Positions 1 through 7,845 are shown, counted from the first letter of the stretch. The stretch: 18,301 nucleotides of DNA from Anaerolineae bacterium (GCA_018056405.1 JAGPFT010000008.1:1-18301); one strand, 5' to 3'. A program made the numbers and translations. The notes: generated by a model not told the origin, from the letters alone.

Positions 1-1
1 C

Positions 2-232
2 ACTGGCCCAGGCATTCCAGAAGACCTGCTCCCGCACCTCTTCGCCCGCTATTTCCGAGGGCGGGGAACGGCCAATGGCAAGCCGGGCATCGGGCTGGGG
101 CTGGAGATCGTCAGGGTGACGGTAGAGGCTCATCACGGCACGGTGACAGCGCGCAACCGCGAAAATGCGGGGGCGGAGTTCGTGATCACGCTGCCGGGGG
201 CGCTCCGTTACAGAGATGAAAAGGCGCAGTGA
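2..232 (+). CDS. Sensor histidine kinase, C-terminal fragment (ATPase domain)
   Basis: Only the last 77 codons are inside the window; the gene begins to the left. The visible part is the end of a GHKL/HATPase_c domain: a G1-box remnant (TGPGIPEDLL), an F-box-like FARYFRG, a G2 box (GIGLGLEIV) and the closing strand segment (AEFVITLPG). These bind ATP and donate phosphate to the kinase's own conserved His, which then passes it to a response regulator. The DHp domain and any sensor or membrane region are off the edge, so the signal cannot be guessed. Its TGA stop overlaps the GTG start of the prepilin peptidase gene (GTGA), so the two are probably translationally coupled and share a transcript. 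Whether the kinase controls the pilus genes is inference from position only. Confidence 0.85.
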   Translation, partial: TGPGIPEDLLPHLFARYFRGRGTANGKPGIGLGLEIVRVTVEAHHGTVTARNRENAGAEFVITLPGALRYRDEKAQ

Positions 233-942
233 GCATGATAGTTGTGTGGGGAGTTGTGGGGATTGTCGTGGGGTGGCTCGCGCACGCGCTCGCCGATTAT
301 CTGCCTCGCTGGATCGGCCATGTGAAGTCCCCGGCCCACAAGCGGGTCGCGCTTGTCCCGCCGGCGGTCGTGCGGTTGGCAGTGTCGCCCTCTGCGCGCC
401 AGAACGCCCGCCAGACGGCGCTCCTTGGGGCGTTGGCGGCAGAGCTTGGCAGCGCCGTGTTCCTCGCCGCCCTGTGGGGGGTCTACGGGGCGTCCCAGGA
501 ATTCTGGGTGCTCAGCCTGAGCTATTTCTACCTGCTGTTGATCGCGCTGGTTGACCTCCAATACCGCCTTGTGCTCAATGTGATGATCTACCCGGCGATT
601 CTGGCCGCGCTGGGGGGGCACCTGGCGGCAGCCGACCAACCCCTGTCGCACGTGCTGGTCGGCGGGGGCATGGCGTTCTCGATCTTTTTCCTGACGGCGT
701 GGCTCAAGCCCGGCCAGCTTGGTTTTGGTGATGTTAAGCTGGCAACGTTGATTGGCGTTGCATTGGGATTTCCGGCTATCTTATGGGCATTGATCCTGGG
801 AACCGGCGCGGCTGGCGTGGTGACTCTCTGGCTGCTGGCGGGCAAAGGCGCGAGCATGAAGGCCAAGCTCCCCTATGCGCCATTTCTCTGCTTCGGCGCA
901 ATGGCCGCGCTGCTTTATACGCCGGTTTTCATGCTGGGCTGA
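229..942 (+). CDS. Prepilin peptidase (A24 family aspartic protease), type IV pilus/T2SS
   Basis: A 237-residue polytopic membrane protein of the type IV leader peptidase family, which cleaves the short leader from prepilins at the cytoplasmic face of the membrane. The two catalytic aspartates are visible: D109 in a VDLQYRLVLN segment at the end of a membrane helix and D168 in the hallmark GFGDVKLA motif. A later LPYAPFL segment is also typical. The N-terminus is a hydrophobic helix (about residues 3-20) followed by a short soluble stretch. It has none of the CxxC zinc pairs of classical PilD, so N-methylation activity may be reduced or differently organised. The GTG at 229 overlaps the upstream stop; an ATG at 235 is an alternative start. 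The pilN-like gene follows after 9 bases. Family assignment is firm; the cognate pilin is not in view. Confidence 0.9.
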   Translation: MSMIVVWGVVGIVVGWLAHALADYLPRWIGHVKSPAHKRVALVPPAVVRLAVSPSARQNARQTALLGALAAELGSAVFLAALWGVYGASQEFWVLSLSYFYLLLIALVDLQYRLVLNVMIYPAILAALGGHLAAADQPLSHVLVGGGMAFSIFFLTAWLKPGQLGFGDVKLATLIGVALGFPAILWALILGTGAAGVVTLWLLAGKGASMKAKLPYAPFLCFGAMAALLYTPVFMLG

Positions 943-951
943 GGTGCCACC

Positions 952-1614
952 GTGACACTCCCTGCTCTGCCCCCGGAGTCCCCTGGCGACGAACAACCGC
1001 GCCGGAGTCGCGTGAGTCGCCTGATCCCCTGGCTGGTGGTGCTTAGCCTGGGGTTCCTCTTTCTGCCGCTCTACCTGCTGGCAGGGACGATTGACGAGAA
1101 CAACGCGGAGGTTCAGGCCGAAATCAGCACCTTGCAGGCTGAACTGGAGCGCGGCCCCCTCCCGTCCGCCGACGAGCAAGAATTGCAGGACGCGCTCAGC
1201 GCTGCGCTAGAGAACATCAGCGTCATCCAGCCTGTGCGCTCACGCCTGGAGGATAACCGCATAGACTGGCCCGCTGTCGCCGCCAGCCTGGGCAACTATC
1301 ACGACGACACTATGGTGGTGCTGGGCCTGAGCCAGGCGGACCGCCAGCTTACGCTGAGTGGCCGGGCCTGGAACGAGCAGACTGTGCTGGATTATGCCGC
1401 GCGTCTGGAGAAATCGGGCTATTTCAGCAGGGTATCGGTGCAATCCCTGGCGGCCAACGTCGTCCCGACGCCGACGCCTCCACCGCCCCCACGCGGAACT
1501 CCCACCGCGACCGCCGAGCCGCTCAGCGCGACCGTTGCCCCGACAGCGACGCCGGGCCGGATCAAGTACGTCGAATTTGTCGTAGTCGTGGAATTGAAGG
1601 CAGCGCCGCAATGA
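952..1614 (+). CDS. PilN-like type IV pilus inner-membrane alignment protein
   Basis: A 220-residue bitopic protein. A charged cytoplasmic N-terminus (about 1-23) leads to one membrane helix (about 24-46), a short coiled-coil-like segment rich in Glu, Leu and Ala (50-90), and a ferredoxin-like domain (about 100-220). Its pattern DWPAVAASLG...LTLSGRAWNEQTVLDYAARLEKSGYF is typical of PilN/fimbrial-assembly proteins. PilN links cytoplasmic PilM to PilO in the pilus alignment complex. Oddly, a Pro/Thr/Ala-rich insert of about 30 residues (172-200) interrupts the C-terminal sheet just before the last strand. The start is GTG at 952, the first in-frame start after the peptidase gene. The stop overlaps the start of the next gene by ATGA, as is usual for pilN-pilO. 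No pilM lies upstream here, which is unusual. The call rests on architecture and neighbours, since PilN proteins diverge quickly. Confidence 0.72.
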   Translation: MTLPALPPESPGDEQPRRSRVSRLIPWLVVLSLGFLFLPLYLLAGTIDENNAEVQAEISTLQAELERGPLPSADEQELQDALSAALENISVIQPVRSRLEDNRIDWPAVAASLGNYHDDTMVVLGLSQADRQLTLSGRAWNEQTVLDYAARLEKSGYFSRVSVQSLAANVVPTPTPPPPPRGTPTATAEPLSATVAPTATPGRIKYVEFVVVVELKAAPQ

Positions 1615-2804
1615 ACGACTTCTCCGACGAGCGTCCTTCGCTGCGGCAGCGCCTACCAACGCTCATCCCCTTGGCGCTGATCGCAGTGATTGCGCTGGGC
1701 AATGGGGCCTTTGGCCTGCTGCTGATCTGGCCGGGGTGGCAGGACCACAACCAGATGCAAACGCAGGTTGCCGGCCAGGAGCTTGCCTTGACTGCTACCG
1801 TTCAGGCCATCGAGGGGGCAGCCGATGTCTTGCAGCGCCAGGTAGACAACGCCGAAAGCCGGCTGGCAGAGGCAGCGAGCATCTTTCTCAGCGCGGCTCA
1901 GGCCGATAGGATGCTCGACCTGCTCTATCGCTATGCCCAGAACGCCGGCGTGGAGATTCTGAAGCTCCAACTGGAAGCGGCAGACGAGACAGCCCATGCC
2001 GGTGCTTTCAACGCCGGAACGTTCCAGGTCGAAGTCAATGGCGAGCCACGACACCTGCTCAATTTCATCGTCCAGATCAAGGAAGCCAGTGTGCCGAGCG
2101 TCGTCCTCTCCGAGGTCTCGATCAGCCGCGAAGAAGACCAGACGCGGCTGCGCATGAAGCTCACCCTGTATACCTCGCCCTACGCTTCCGGTAGCGTGCT
2201 GGACGGCCTGACCCAGCAGCGCCTGATAACGCCCACAGCGCCCTCCCCCACACCCTTCCGCATAGAGCCAACTGCGACGCCACTGCCCACGCTCACGCCC
2301 ACGCCGCTTGTGTTGGCCTCGCCCACGCCGACCGTAACCCTCCCGTCGCCCACGCCGCCGGTGAGCGTCATGGGGCCGGGGGCGTACAATGACGACAGCC
2401 CTCTGCTGCAATACACGCAGGGCAACTGGATCCAGATTGTCTCCGTCCGGGGAACCGACTCCAGCTACCGCTATTGCGCCGATGCGGGCGCGGAAGTGAC
2501 CTTCGCCTTTGAGGGCACCGCCGCCAGCGTGCAGTACGTGAGCTTTCGCAACTTCGGCATTTTCGAGGTGTATGTGGACGGGGTGTACTGGACGGCAGTG
2601 GATAGCTACGCCCAGGCTGGCACCTTTGGGCAGGAGGTGACTATCAGCGGCCTGCCCTACGGCCTGCATGTCGTCACCGTGCGCAACACCGGACGCCACA
2701 ACCCGGCCAGTGAGGGCACCGTGATCGCTCTGGATGCCGTCCATATCCAGCCGGCGATCCCGCCCTCGGCCACGCCTGCCCTGCCAACTCTGGGCGGCAA
2801 CTGA
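1611..2804 (+). CDS. PilO-like pilus protein with C-terminal galactose-binding-like domain
   Basis: A 397-residue protein. Residues 15-40 form one membrane helix, 45-95 look coiled-coil, and 95-190 resemble the PilO ferredoxin-like domain (AQADRMLDLLYRYAQNAGVE, then HLLNFIVQIKEASVPSVVLSEVSI, a common PilO pattern). A Pro/Thr/Ser linker (about 207-255) leads to an added beta-sandwich (about 258-380). There, FAFEGTAASVQYVS, FEVYVDGVYW, LPYGLHVVTVRNTG and ALDAVHI fit the galactose-binding-like/CBM fold seen on many exported Chloroflexota proteins. Normal PilO is about 200 residues, so the linker and sandwich nearly double it. The start ATG overlaps the pilN stop (ATGA). It is the last gene on this strand and converges with the catabolic operon. 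The N-terminal PilO call is supported by the PilN-like neighbour; the ligand of the added domain is unknown. Confidence 0.68.
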   Translation: MNDFSDERPSLRQRLPTLIPLALIAVIALGNGAFGLLLIWPGWQDHNQMQTQVAGQELALTATVQAIEGAADVLQRQVDNAESRLAEAASIFLSAAQADRMLDLLYRYAQNAGVEILKLQLEAADETAHAGAFNAGTFQVEVNGEPRHLLNFIVQIKEASVPSVVLSEVSISREEDQTRLRMKLTLYTSPYASGSVLDGLTQQRLITPTAPSPTPFRIEPTATPLPTLTPTPLVLASPTPTVTLPSPTPPVSVMGPGAYNDDSPLLQYTQGNWIQIVSVRGTDSSYRYCADAGAEVTFAFEGTAASVQYVSFRNFGIFEVYVDGVYWTAVDSYAQAGTFGQEVTISGLPYGLHVVTVRNTGRHNPASEGTVIALDAVHIQPAIPPSATPALPTLGGN

Positions 2805-2911
2805 TCGTCTGCTCCGGCTTTTCTGAGGCCCGTCTCACCGGGTAGCCCCCAGGCTGGAGGCGCGAATAGAGCGTTCCAGTCTAGAGGCTATTATGAACTT
2901 CACAGAGAATT

Positions 2912-3016
2912 CCCCCCACCCCTGATCCCTCCCCCACGCTGCGCGGAGGGAGGGGAACACGGCCCTGGCGACTCCCCTTCCCTCATTTCGGGGGAAGGGG
3001 CCGGGGGGATGGGGGC
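2912..3016. repeat. GC-rich nested inverted repeat (REP/BIME-like), copy 1
   Basis: A C-run arm (CCCCCCACCCCTGATCCCTC) is mirrored by a G-run arm (GGGGCCGGGGGGATGGGGG). Inner hairpins sit between them, for example CCCCTTCCC/GGGGGAAGGGG. It lies in the 234-base gap between two convergent genes, so it may end transcription from both sides or protect 3' ends, although no T-run follows it. Read on the - strand it aligns by eye with copy 2 at 4598-4695. Confidence 0.75.
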
Positions 3017-3038
3017 CAAAGCCCCGCCAGAAAGTGCA

Positions 3039-4559
3039 TCACACGCGCCAGGGATGATCGCCCCTACCAGCCCGCCCCGCCAACTGCGCGAAGCGCGCCT
3101 TGAGGTCCGGGTACAGCGCGCGATAGGTGGCGAACAGATCGCGGTAAAGCGATTGAGTTTCCGGGCGGGGGGTATAGACGCGATCCGCCTGGGCTGCCCG
3201 CGCCGCCGCCTGGCCGGCGTCAGGGATCAGGCCGGCGGCGGCAGCCGCCAGAAAGACATCGCCCAGCGGCGCGCCGGGGTTATCCTTCAGCACGATCAAG
3301 GGCCGGCCTGTGATGTCGGCGATGATCTGGCACCACAACGGGCTGCGCGTCGGCCCACCGACGGCGCGCAGTTCGCTCACGGTCGCCCCCACTTCCTCAG
3401 CGACCAGGATGTTGTGGGCCATAGCGAACGCCACGCCCTCCATAATCGCGCGGACAAGCTCAGCCTGGCCGGTGTTGAGGCTCAGGCCGAAGAACACGCC
3501 GCGCGCGTTGCCGTCGTTGATCGGCTGTAGCTCGCCGCTCAGATAGGGCAGGAAGATGAGTCCCTGCGCGCCCGGTTCGCTTTGCGCAGCCAGCGCCGTC
3601 ATCTGCTCGAAGTCGCGCTGCCCCAGCAGATCGCGTCCCCAGGCCAGCGACGCCCCAAAGGCCACGATGGTACCCCCGGCGAACCATTTGCGCTCCAGCA
3701 CGTGGGCGAAGATCAGAAGCTGCGGATGGGCCAGCGGCGTCTCGGTGACGATGTAGATCGAGCCGCCAGTGCCCAGCGAGAGCATGGCCTGGCCCGGCTC
3801 GATGGCCCCCACAGAAAGGCCCGCCGCCGACGTATCTTCCCCGCCGGCGATGACCGGAATGCCGGGCGCGAGACCCACTGCCTGGGCCACATCGGGCAGC
3901 AAGCCCCCGATGATCTGCTGCGAGGGGGCAACGGTCGGGTACAGGCCGCGCGGCACGCCGAAAGCCGCAATGAGTTCCTCCGACCAGTCGCACGCCCGCT
4001 GGTCGAAGGCGAAGGGGATGCTCGCGTCCGACACATTCATGACCGGCTCGCCGGTCAGCCGGAAGTTGATGTAGCCGGTCGTGGTCAGGCTGCGCCAGGC
4101 GCAAGCGAAGATTTCCGGTTCGTGCTCCTGGAGCCAGACGAGCTTGGGGTCGTAATTGTAGGGGGCCGGTTGCTTGCCGTTGATGCGCAGGATGCGCTCG
4201 CCAGCGGCCTGGCGCATCCGCTCGCTCTGCGCCTCGGAGCGCGCGTCCATCCAGATGATGCCGGGTCGTAGCGCGTTGCCCTGGTGATCGATCAGCGTGG
4301 CGGCGCAGCCCTGCCCGCTGATGCCGATGGCGGCAACCTGGCCGGGCTGCGCGCCCGCACTCTGTACGACGCGGCGCATGACTTCGAGCGCGCCGCGCCA
4401 CCAGTCTTCGGGGTTCTGCTCGACCCATCCCGGCTGCGGCGTAGACAGCTCATAACTGGCGGTAGCCTGGGCCACTGCCCGGCCATCTGGCGTCGCCAGC
4501 AATGCCTTGGCGTTCGTCGTGCCGATGTCAACGCCTAACAGAAGGAGTTCCGCTGGCAT
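3039..4559 (-). CDS. FGGY-family carbohydrate kinase, xylulokinase-like (kinase 1)
   Basis: Cytoplasmic ATP-dependent kinase of 506 residues, within the normal FGGY range of about 480-520. Visible are the N-terminal phosphate loop (GVDIGTTNAKALL, 9-21), the GISGQG segment (79-84), the WMDAR substrate loop (103-107), the catalytic-base region AGGEDTSAAG with D242, the second-domain SLGTGGSIYI (261-270) and a C-terminal AVGGPTRSPLW. XylB-type enzymes usually have GGGD, so E241 is a small deviation. The longest frame starts 30 codons upstream, but those codons read through a GC-rich repeat. The ATG at 4559 has an AGGGA upstream and begins directly before the kinase fold, so it is preferred. It is the last gene of the operon, separated from the GlpD-like gene by a repeat. 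The substrate is a ketose or polyol and cannot be fixed from sequence; a xylulokinase label would be over-precise. Confidence 0.88.
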   Translation of the reverse strand: MPAELLLLGVDIGTTNAKALLATPDGRAVAQATASYELSTPQPGWVEQNPEDWWRGALEVMRRVVQSAGAQPGQVAAIGISGQGCAATLIDHQGNALRPGIIWMDARSEAQSERMRQAAGERILRINGKQPAPYNYDPKLVWLQEHEPEIFACAWRSLTTTGYINFRLTGEPVMNVSDASIPFAFDQRACDWSEELIAAFGVPRGLYPTVAPSQQIIGGLLPDVAQAVGLAPGIPVIAGGEDTSAAGLSVGAIEPGQAMLSLGTGGSIYIVTETPLAHPQLLIFAHVLERKWFAGGTIVAFGASLAWGRDLLGQRDFEQMTALAAQSEPGAQGLIFLPYLSGELQPINDGNARGVFFGLSLNTGQAELVRAIMEGVAFAMAHNILVAEEVGATVSELRAVGGPTRSPLWCQIIADITGRPLIVLKDNPGAPLGDVFLAAAAAGLIPDAGQAAARAAQADRVYTPRPETQSLYRDLFATYRALYPDLKARFAQLAGRAGRGDHPWRV

Positions 4560-4597
4560 CACCTGTCCCTGCCTGAGAAGTCCCGCACCTGCCTTTG

Positions 4598-4695
4598 CCC
4601 CCCATCCCCGGCCCTTCCCCCCTCGTGAGGGGAAGGGAGAAAGGCGCACACGCTAAGCCCCTCCCTCCTTGTGGGGGAGAGGTTTGGGGTGGGGG
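4598..4695. repeat. GC-rich nested inverted repeat (REP/BIME-like), copy 2
   Basis: CCCCCCATCCCCGGCCC at the left is mirrored by GGTTTGGGGTGGGGG at the right. Two inner hairpins lie between (CCCTTCCCC/GGGGAAGGG and CCCCTCCC/GTGGGGGAGAGG). It fills the 163-base gap between the GlpD-like gene and kinase 1 inside the operon. It resembles copy 1 in inverted orientation. Within a transcript it would fold strongly and could lower expression of the downstream kinase 1 gene or stabilise the upstream mRNA. Confidence 0.75.
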
Positions 4696-4722
4696 AACAA
4701 CTTCCCAAACAGCGCAAACCCT

Positions 4723-6429
4723 CTACCCCGCGCGCAGGCGCTCCTCCCGGACGCCGTGCCGCTTGACGAGAATGCCGACCGTGCGCTCGATCTCCGCTTC
4801 GATCTGCTCCGCGCTCCAGCCGTGAGCGGCCCCCATGATCTGCCCGGCCTGGCGCAGCACCCCGCCCGTGACCATCCCCAGCATGGCCAGCAGCGTGCGC
4901 CGCAGCAGCAGATCGTCCAGGTGGGCCACTTTCTCGTGTTCGGCCAGGAACAGAAGCTCGCGCTCGCTGTAATCTGGGGCGTCGTCGAGCGGGGCGTCTG
5001 CGCCCGCCGCGATATAGCGGGCAACCGCTTCGGCGCGCGTGCCGTAGCGCTCGAACAGCGTCTGCAGGCGCGGCAACGCGAGTTCCGTCTGTGCCTGGAG
5101 GCGGGCCAGCCAGGCGGCCTGCTCCTTCTCGCCGCGCGGATACGCCTTGCCGCCGCCGATAGCCACCTCCTGGGTATTGATCCGCCGCGTCCGCCCCAGG
5201 AAAGCCAGCGTCCGGTCGGTCGTTTCTTCGGCGAAAGAGCGGAATGTCGTCCACTTGCCACCGACCAGCGAGTACACCGGGAAGGCGTGCTCTGCGTCCG
5301 GCTCCAACACCTGGACGCAGTGCTCGCGCGTGACCAGGCCGGTGAACTCTTCGTCCGTGCTGACCAGTGGGCGCACGCCGCTGAAATGGAAGACGATCTG
5401 CGACCGATCGAGGGCGATTCCGGGCAGGATGTGCCCCGTGAAATGGAGGAAGTAATCAATCTCCTCGTCCGAGCAGATAGCTTCGTCCGGGTCGTCAATG
5501 CGCAGATCGGTCGCGCCGACAATCACCTTGTCGCCCAGCGGCAACATAATGCACATGCGCCCGTCTTTGTTCTCGAAGTAGAGCGCCCCGCTGTCGAGCG
5601 TCCGCCATAGCTCTGGATGCCTGACGACGATGTGCGAGCCTTTGGTACCGCCAATGTAGCGCGTTTTGTGGCGCAGCGCACCGTTGACCAGATCGATCCA
5701 CGCGCCGGCGGCGTTGACGACGACGCGGGGCTTCACTTCAAACGCCGCGCCCGATAGCTCATCGCGCAAAGTGACCGTCTCGCGCTTCACACCCGTCAGG
5801 CTGACGTAATTGAGGGCATGAGCTTGTTCGCTGCTGGCCTCGGCGTCCAGGACCAGTTCCAGGCCGATGCGCTCGGCGTAGGGCATGATGCCGTCATAGT
5901 AATAAGCCGCCCCCAGGATCGCCGGGTTGAGCGCCGGGTGCTTCTTCAAAGCCTCGTCGCGCGACAGCATCCGGTGAGTCGGTGTCACGCGGAAGCCGCG
6001 CGTGAACCAATCGTAGAAGATCATGCCTAGCTTGACGACCAGCCAGCCGCGCTCGCTGGGCCTTTTCAGCAGACGGACGAACTTGAGCGGGGCGTTCAGC
6101 AGCCCGGAGAAGCGGGTGAAGATGGGGATGGTGAAAGGGAGCGGCTTCACCGCATGAGGCGCGTTGACGAACAGGCGGTTGCGCTCAAGCAGGGACTCGC
6201 GCACCAGGCCGAACGAGCCGTGTTCCAGGTAGCGCAGGCCGCCGTGCACCAGGCGCGACGAGGCGGCGCTGGCCCCGGAGCAAAAATCCGCCTTGTCTAC
6301 TATCAAAACGCTGGCACCTTGCAGAGCCAGGTCGAGAAAGGTGCCGATGCCGTTGATTCCGCCGCCGATGATCAGCACGTCAACGTGCGGGTTCTGTTCG
6401 AAGGTAGCAATGATCTCTTGCCGCTGCAC
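4723..6429 (-). CDS. glpD: FAD-dependent glycerol-3-phosphate (or polyol-phosphate) dehydrogenase, GlpD-like
   Basis: A 568-residue flavoprotein of the GlpD/GlpA family, which oxidises sn-glycerol-3-phosphate to DHAP and passes electrons to quinone at the membrane. Visible are the N-terminal Rossmann motif (VLIIGGGINGIGT, 18-30), the SSRLVHGGLRYLE segment (57-69), GTKGSHIVV (261-269), GATDLRIDDPDE, FSGVRPLVSTDEE (R353, matching the phosphate-binding Arg of E. coli GlpD), VGGKWTTFR (K392) and a C-terminal DAO_C helical domain with LLLRRTLLAML. The start is GTG at 6429, with GAGGAG about 9 bases upstream and only 3 bases after the stop of the G1P dehydrogenase-like gene, so the two are coupled. 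EryB (erythritol-phosphate dehydrogenase) is from the same family and would look much the same. The family is certain; the exact polyol phosphate is not. Confidence 0.9.
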   Translation of the reverse strand: MQRQEIIATFEQNPHVDVLIIGGGINGIGTFLDLALQGASVLIVDKADFCSGASAASSRLVHGGLRYLEHGSFGLVRESLLERNRLFVNAPHAVKPLPFTIPIFTRFSGLLNAPLKFVRLLKRPSERGWLVVKLGMIFYDWFTRGFRVTPTHRMLSRDEALKKHPALNPAILGAAYYYDGIMPYAERIGLELVLDAEASSEQAHALNYVSLTGVKRETVTLRDELSGAAFEVKPRVVVNAAGAWIDLVNGALRHKTRYIGGTKGSHIVVRHPELWRTLDSGALYFENKDGRMCIMLPLGDKVIVGATDLRIDDPDEAICSDEEIDYFLHFTGHILPGIALDRSQIVFHFSGVRPLVSTDEEFTGLVTREHCVQVLEPDAEHAFPVYSLVGGKWTTFRSFAEETTDRTLAFLGRTRRINTQEVAIGGGKAYPRGEKEQAAWLARLQAQTELALPRLQTLFERYGTRAEAVARYIAAGADAPLDDAPDYSERELLFLAEHEKVAHLDDLLLRRTLLAMLGMVTGGVLRQAGQIMGAAHGWSAEQIEAEIERTVGILVKRHGVREERLRAG

Positions 6430-6432
6430 AGT

Positions 6433-7716
6433 TCACGACTCCTCAAGTGAGCGCAGACCAAGACGTTCGCTAAGCGGGATGCCCAACACACGACTGAGCT
6501 TCATCACCGTGAAACGGCTGCGCAGGTAGTGGCCGTACTCCAGCCCCCGCGCCACTTCGTCGTCCGTCAGGCCAAGCGCAGCCCCGTTGGTGGGGGCGCC
6601 GACCCGCTCCAGGTAGCCGGCGATCTGTTCGGGCGGAGGCACCTTCGCCGCGATCTGCTGGATGACATCCCAGCGGTTCTCAATGCGCTGCTTGATCGCG
6701 TCGAACTGCGCCTGAGACATATCCAGGAAGGGGGCGTGGGCGCGCGCGACATCCTCGGCCACGATGCCATAGCCCTGCCGGATGGCGGCGACTTCGGCGT
6801 CGCGGTCGGGCAGCGTCGCTGCTGCCAGGCGTTGGCGCATCTCGGCGCGGCTGAGCGCGCGAATCTTCTCGTACTGTCTGGCCACGAGGGTCAGGGCGAA
6901 GCCCACCTTAGCCCCATGCAGGGCTGCGGGTCGGCCCTGCTGCAACAAGAGCATCTCCCAATAGTGGGAGGCGTGATGCTCTGCGCCGGAGGCAGGGCGC
7001 GAATCGCCGAAGTCGAGCATACACAGCCCGGAGTCGATCAGCGCTTCGATCAGGTGGCGCACGCCCTCCGCCGAATGTTGGCCGATGGTCTCCGTGTGGC
7101 TGATACAGCGCTCAATTGCCGCCTCGGAACGCTTGTAGATCGCTGCGTCAAACGGCTCGTCCCAGACGACCGATCCCAGATGCCAGTCGGCCAGCGAGGT
7201 GATCTTGCCGATCATGTCCCCGTAGCCTGCCGCAATGAGCCGGTGCGGGGCCTCGCGCAGCGTGGTGAGATCGGCAAACAGAGCGATTGGGGCCTGGCTG
7301 ACGACGGTGTGCTTGACCAGGTTGAGCACCAGCGGCGCGCCGATGGATGTGAAGCCGTCCACTGACGGAGCGGTGGGCAGCGAGATGAATTTGCGCCCCA
7401 TGCGGTGGCTGATGAAGCGCGTGATGTCCGTCAGGGTGCCGGCCCCGACTGCCAGAAAGGTGCTCGGCTCCAACGGCGCGTTGACCAGCACGGTCGTCAG
7501 GTAACGCTCATTGGCGATGATCTCATCTCCGTCCAGGACGATGGGGGTCACGTGGTAGCCCTCAGCGCGCAGCGCGTCGGTGACGCGCGCGCCCAGAGCG
7601 CGATGGGTGTTGGTGTCGGAGACCAGGGTGAAGCGAGTGAGCTGTTTCTCCGCGCAGTAGCGCAGCAGGTTGGCGAGGGCGTCATCGCCAACGTAAATGG
7701 GGCTGATGAGTGTCAT
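6433..7716 (-). CDS. sn-glycerol-1-phosphate dehydrogenase-like protein (AraM/EgsA family)
   Basis: A 427-residue cytoplasmic NAD(P)-dependent, metal-dependent dehydrogenase of the glycerol-1-phosphate dehydrogenase branch of the iron-alcohol-dehydrogenase superfamily. The nucleotide-binding motif AVGAGTLTDITRF (89-101), TAPSVDGFTS (115-124) and probable metal ligands D167 (GYGDMIGK), H247 (AEHHASHYWE) and H267 (HGAKVG) are all present. B. subtilis AraM reduces DHAP to sn-glycerol-1-phosphate for a prenyl-glyceryl lipid, and lies in an operon with AraL and a sugar ABC transporter, rather as here. No prenyl-glyceryl-phosphate synthase gene is nearby, so a catabolic direction on a polyol phosphate is an equally good inference. 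The ATG at 7716 follows a GAGAC. A 129-base gap separates it from the upstream kinase gene. Confidence 0.86.
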   Translation of the reverse strand: MTLISPIYVGDDALANLLRYCAEKQLTRFTLVSDTNTHRALGARVTDALRAEGYHVTPIVLDGDEIIANERYLTTVLVNAPLEPSTFLAVGAGTLTDITRFISHRMGRKFISLPTAPSVDGFTSIGAPLVLNLVKHTVVSQAPIALFADLTTLREAPHRLIAAGYGDMIGKITSLADWHLGSVVWDEPFDAAIYKRSEAAIERCISHTETIGQHSAEGVRHLIEALIDSGLCMLDFGDSRPASGAEHHASHYWEMLLLQQGRPAALHGAKVGFALTLVARQYEKIRALSRAEMRQRLAAATLPDRDAEVAAIRQGYGIVAEDVARAHAPFLDMSQAQFDAIKQRIENRWDVIQQIAAKVPPPEQIAGYLERVGAPTNGAALGLTDDEVARGLEYGHYLRSRFTVMKLSRVLGIPLSERLGLRSLEES

Positions 7717-7800
7717 AGTCTGTCTCTTTTATCCAGGTGTGTACCAGGCGCAAGGGTCACGGGATAGAACTTGCCGGATGGACGCGGTGCCCCCCAGAGT

Positions 7801-7814
7801 CGCTCGCACGAGCG
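7801..7814 (-). other. Small intercistronic hairpin between kinase 2 and the G1PDH-like gene
   Basis: CGCTCG-CA-CGAGCG is a compact inverted repeat about 30 bases after the kinase 2 stop on the coding (-) strand, inside the 129-base gap. No U-run follows in the - sense, so it is not a clear terminator. It may be an mRNA processing or stability element. Short arms make this tentative. Confidence 0.35.
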
Positions 7815-7845
7815 GAGTCTCCTCCCTCTACCAGGGCGGGCGCGC

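Noticed and set aside
1653..2744. A 363-codon open frame on the - strand opposite the PilO-like gene
   Set aside because: It is antisense to a gene with clear domains and operon overlap, shows no recognisable motif, and is a codon-bias shadow in GC-rich DNA.
4560..4649. 30-codon N-terminal extension of kinase 1
   Set aside because: It is translated from the GC-rich repeat and precedes a better start placed exactly before the kinase fold.
2890..4700. Repeat-flanked kinase 1 considered as a transposon
   Set aside because: No transposase, no target-site duplication seen, and the repeats are imperfect; kept only as an observation about flanking repeats.
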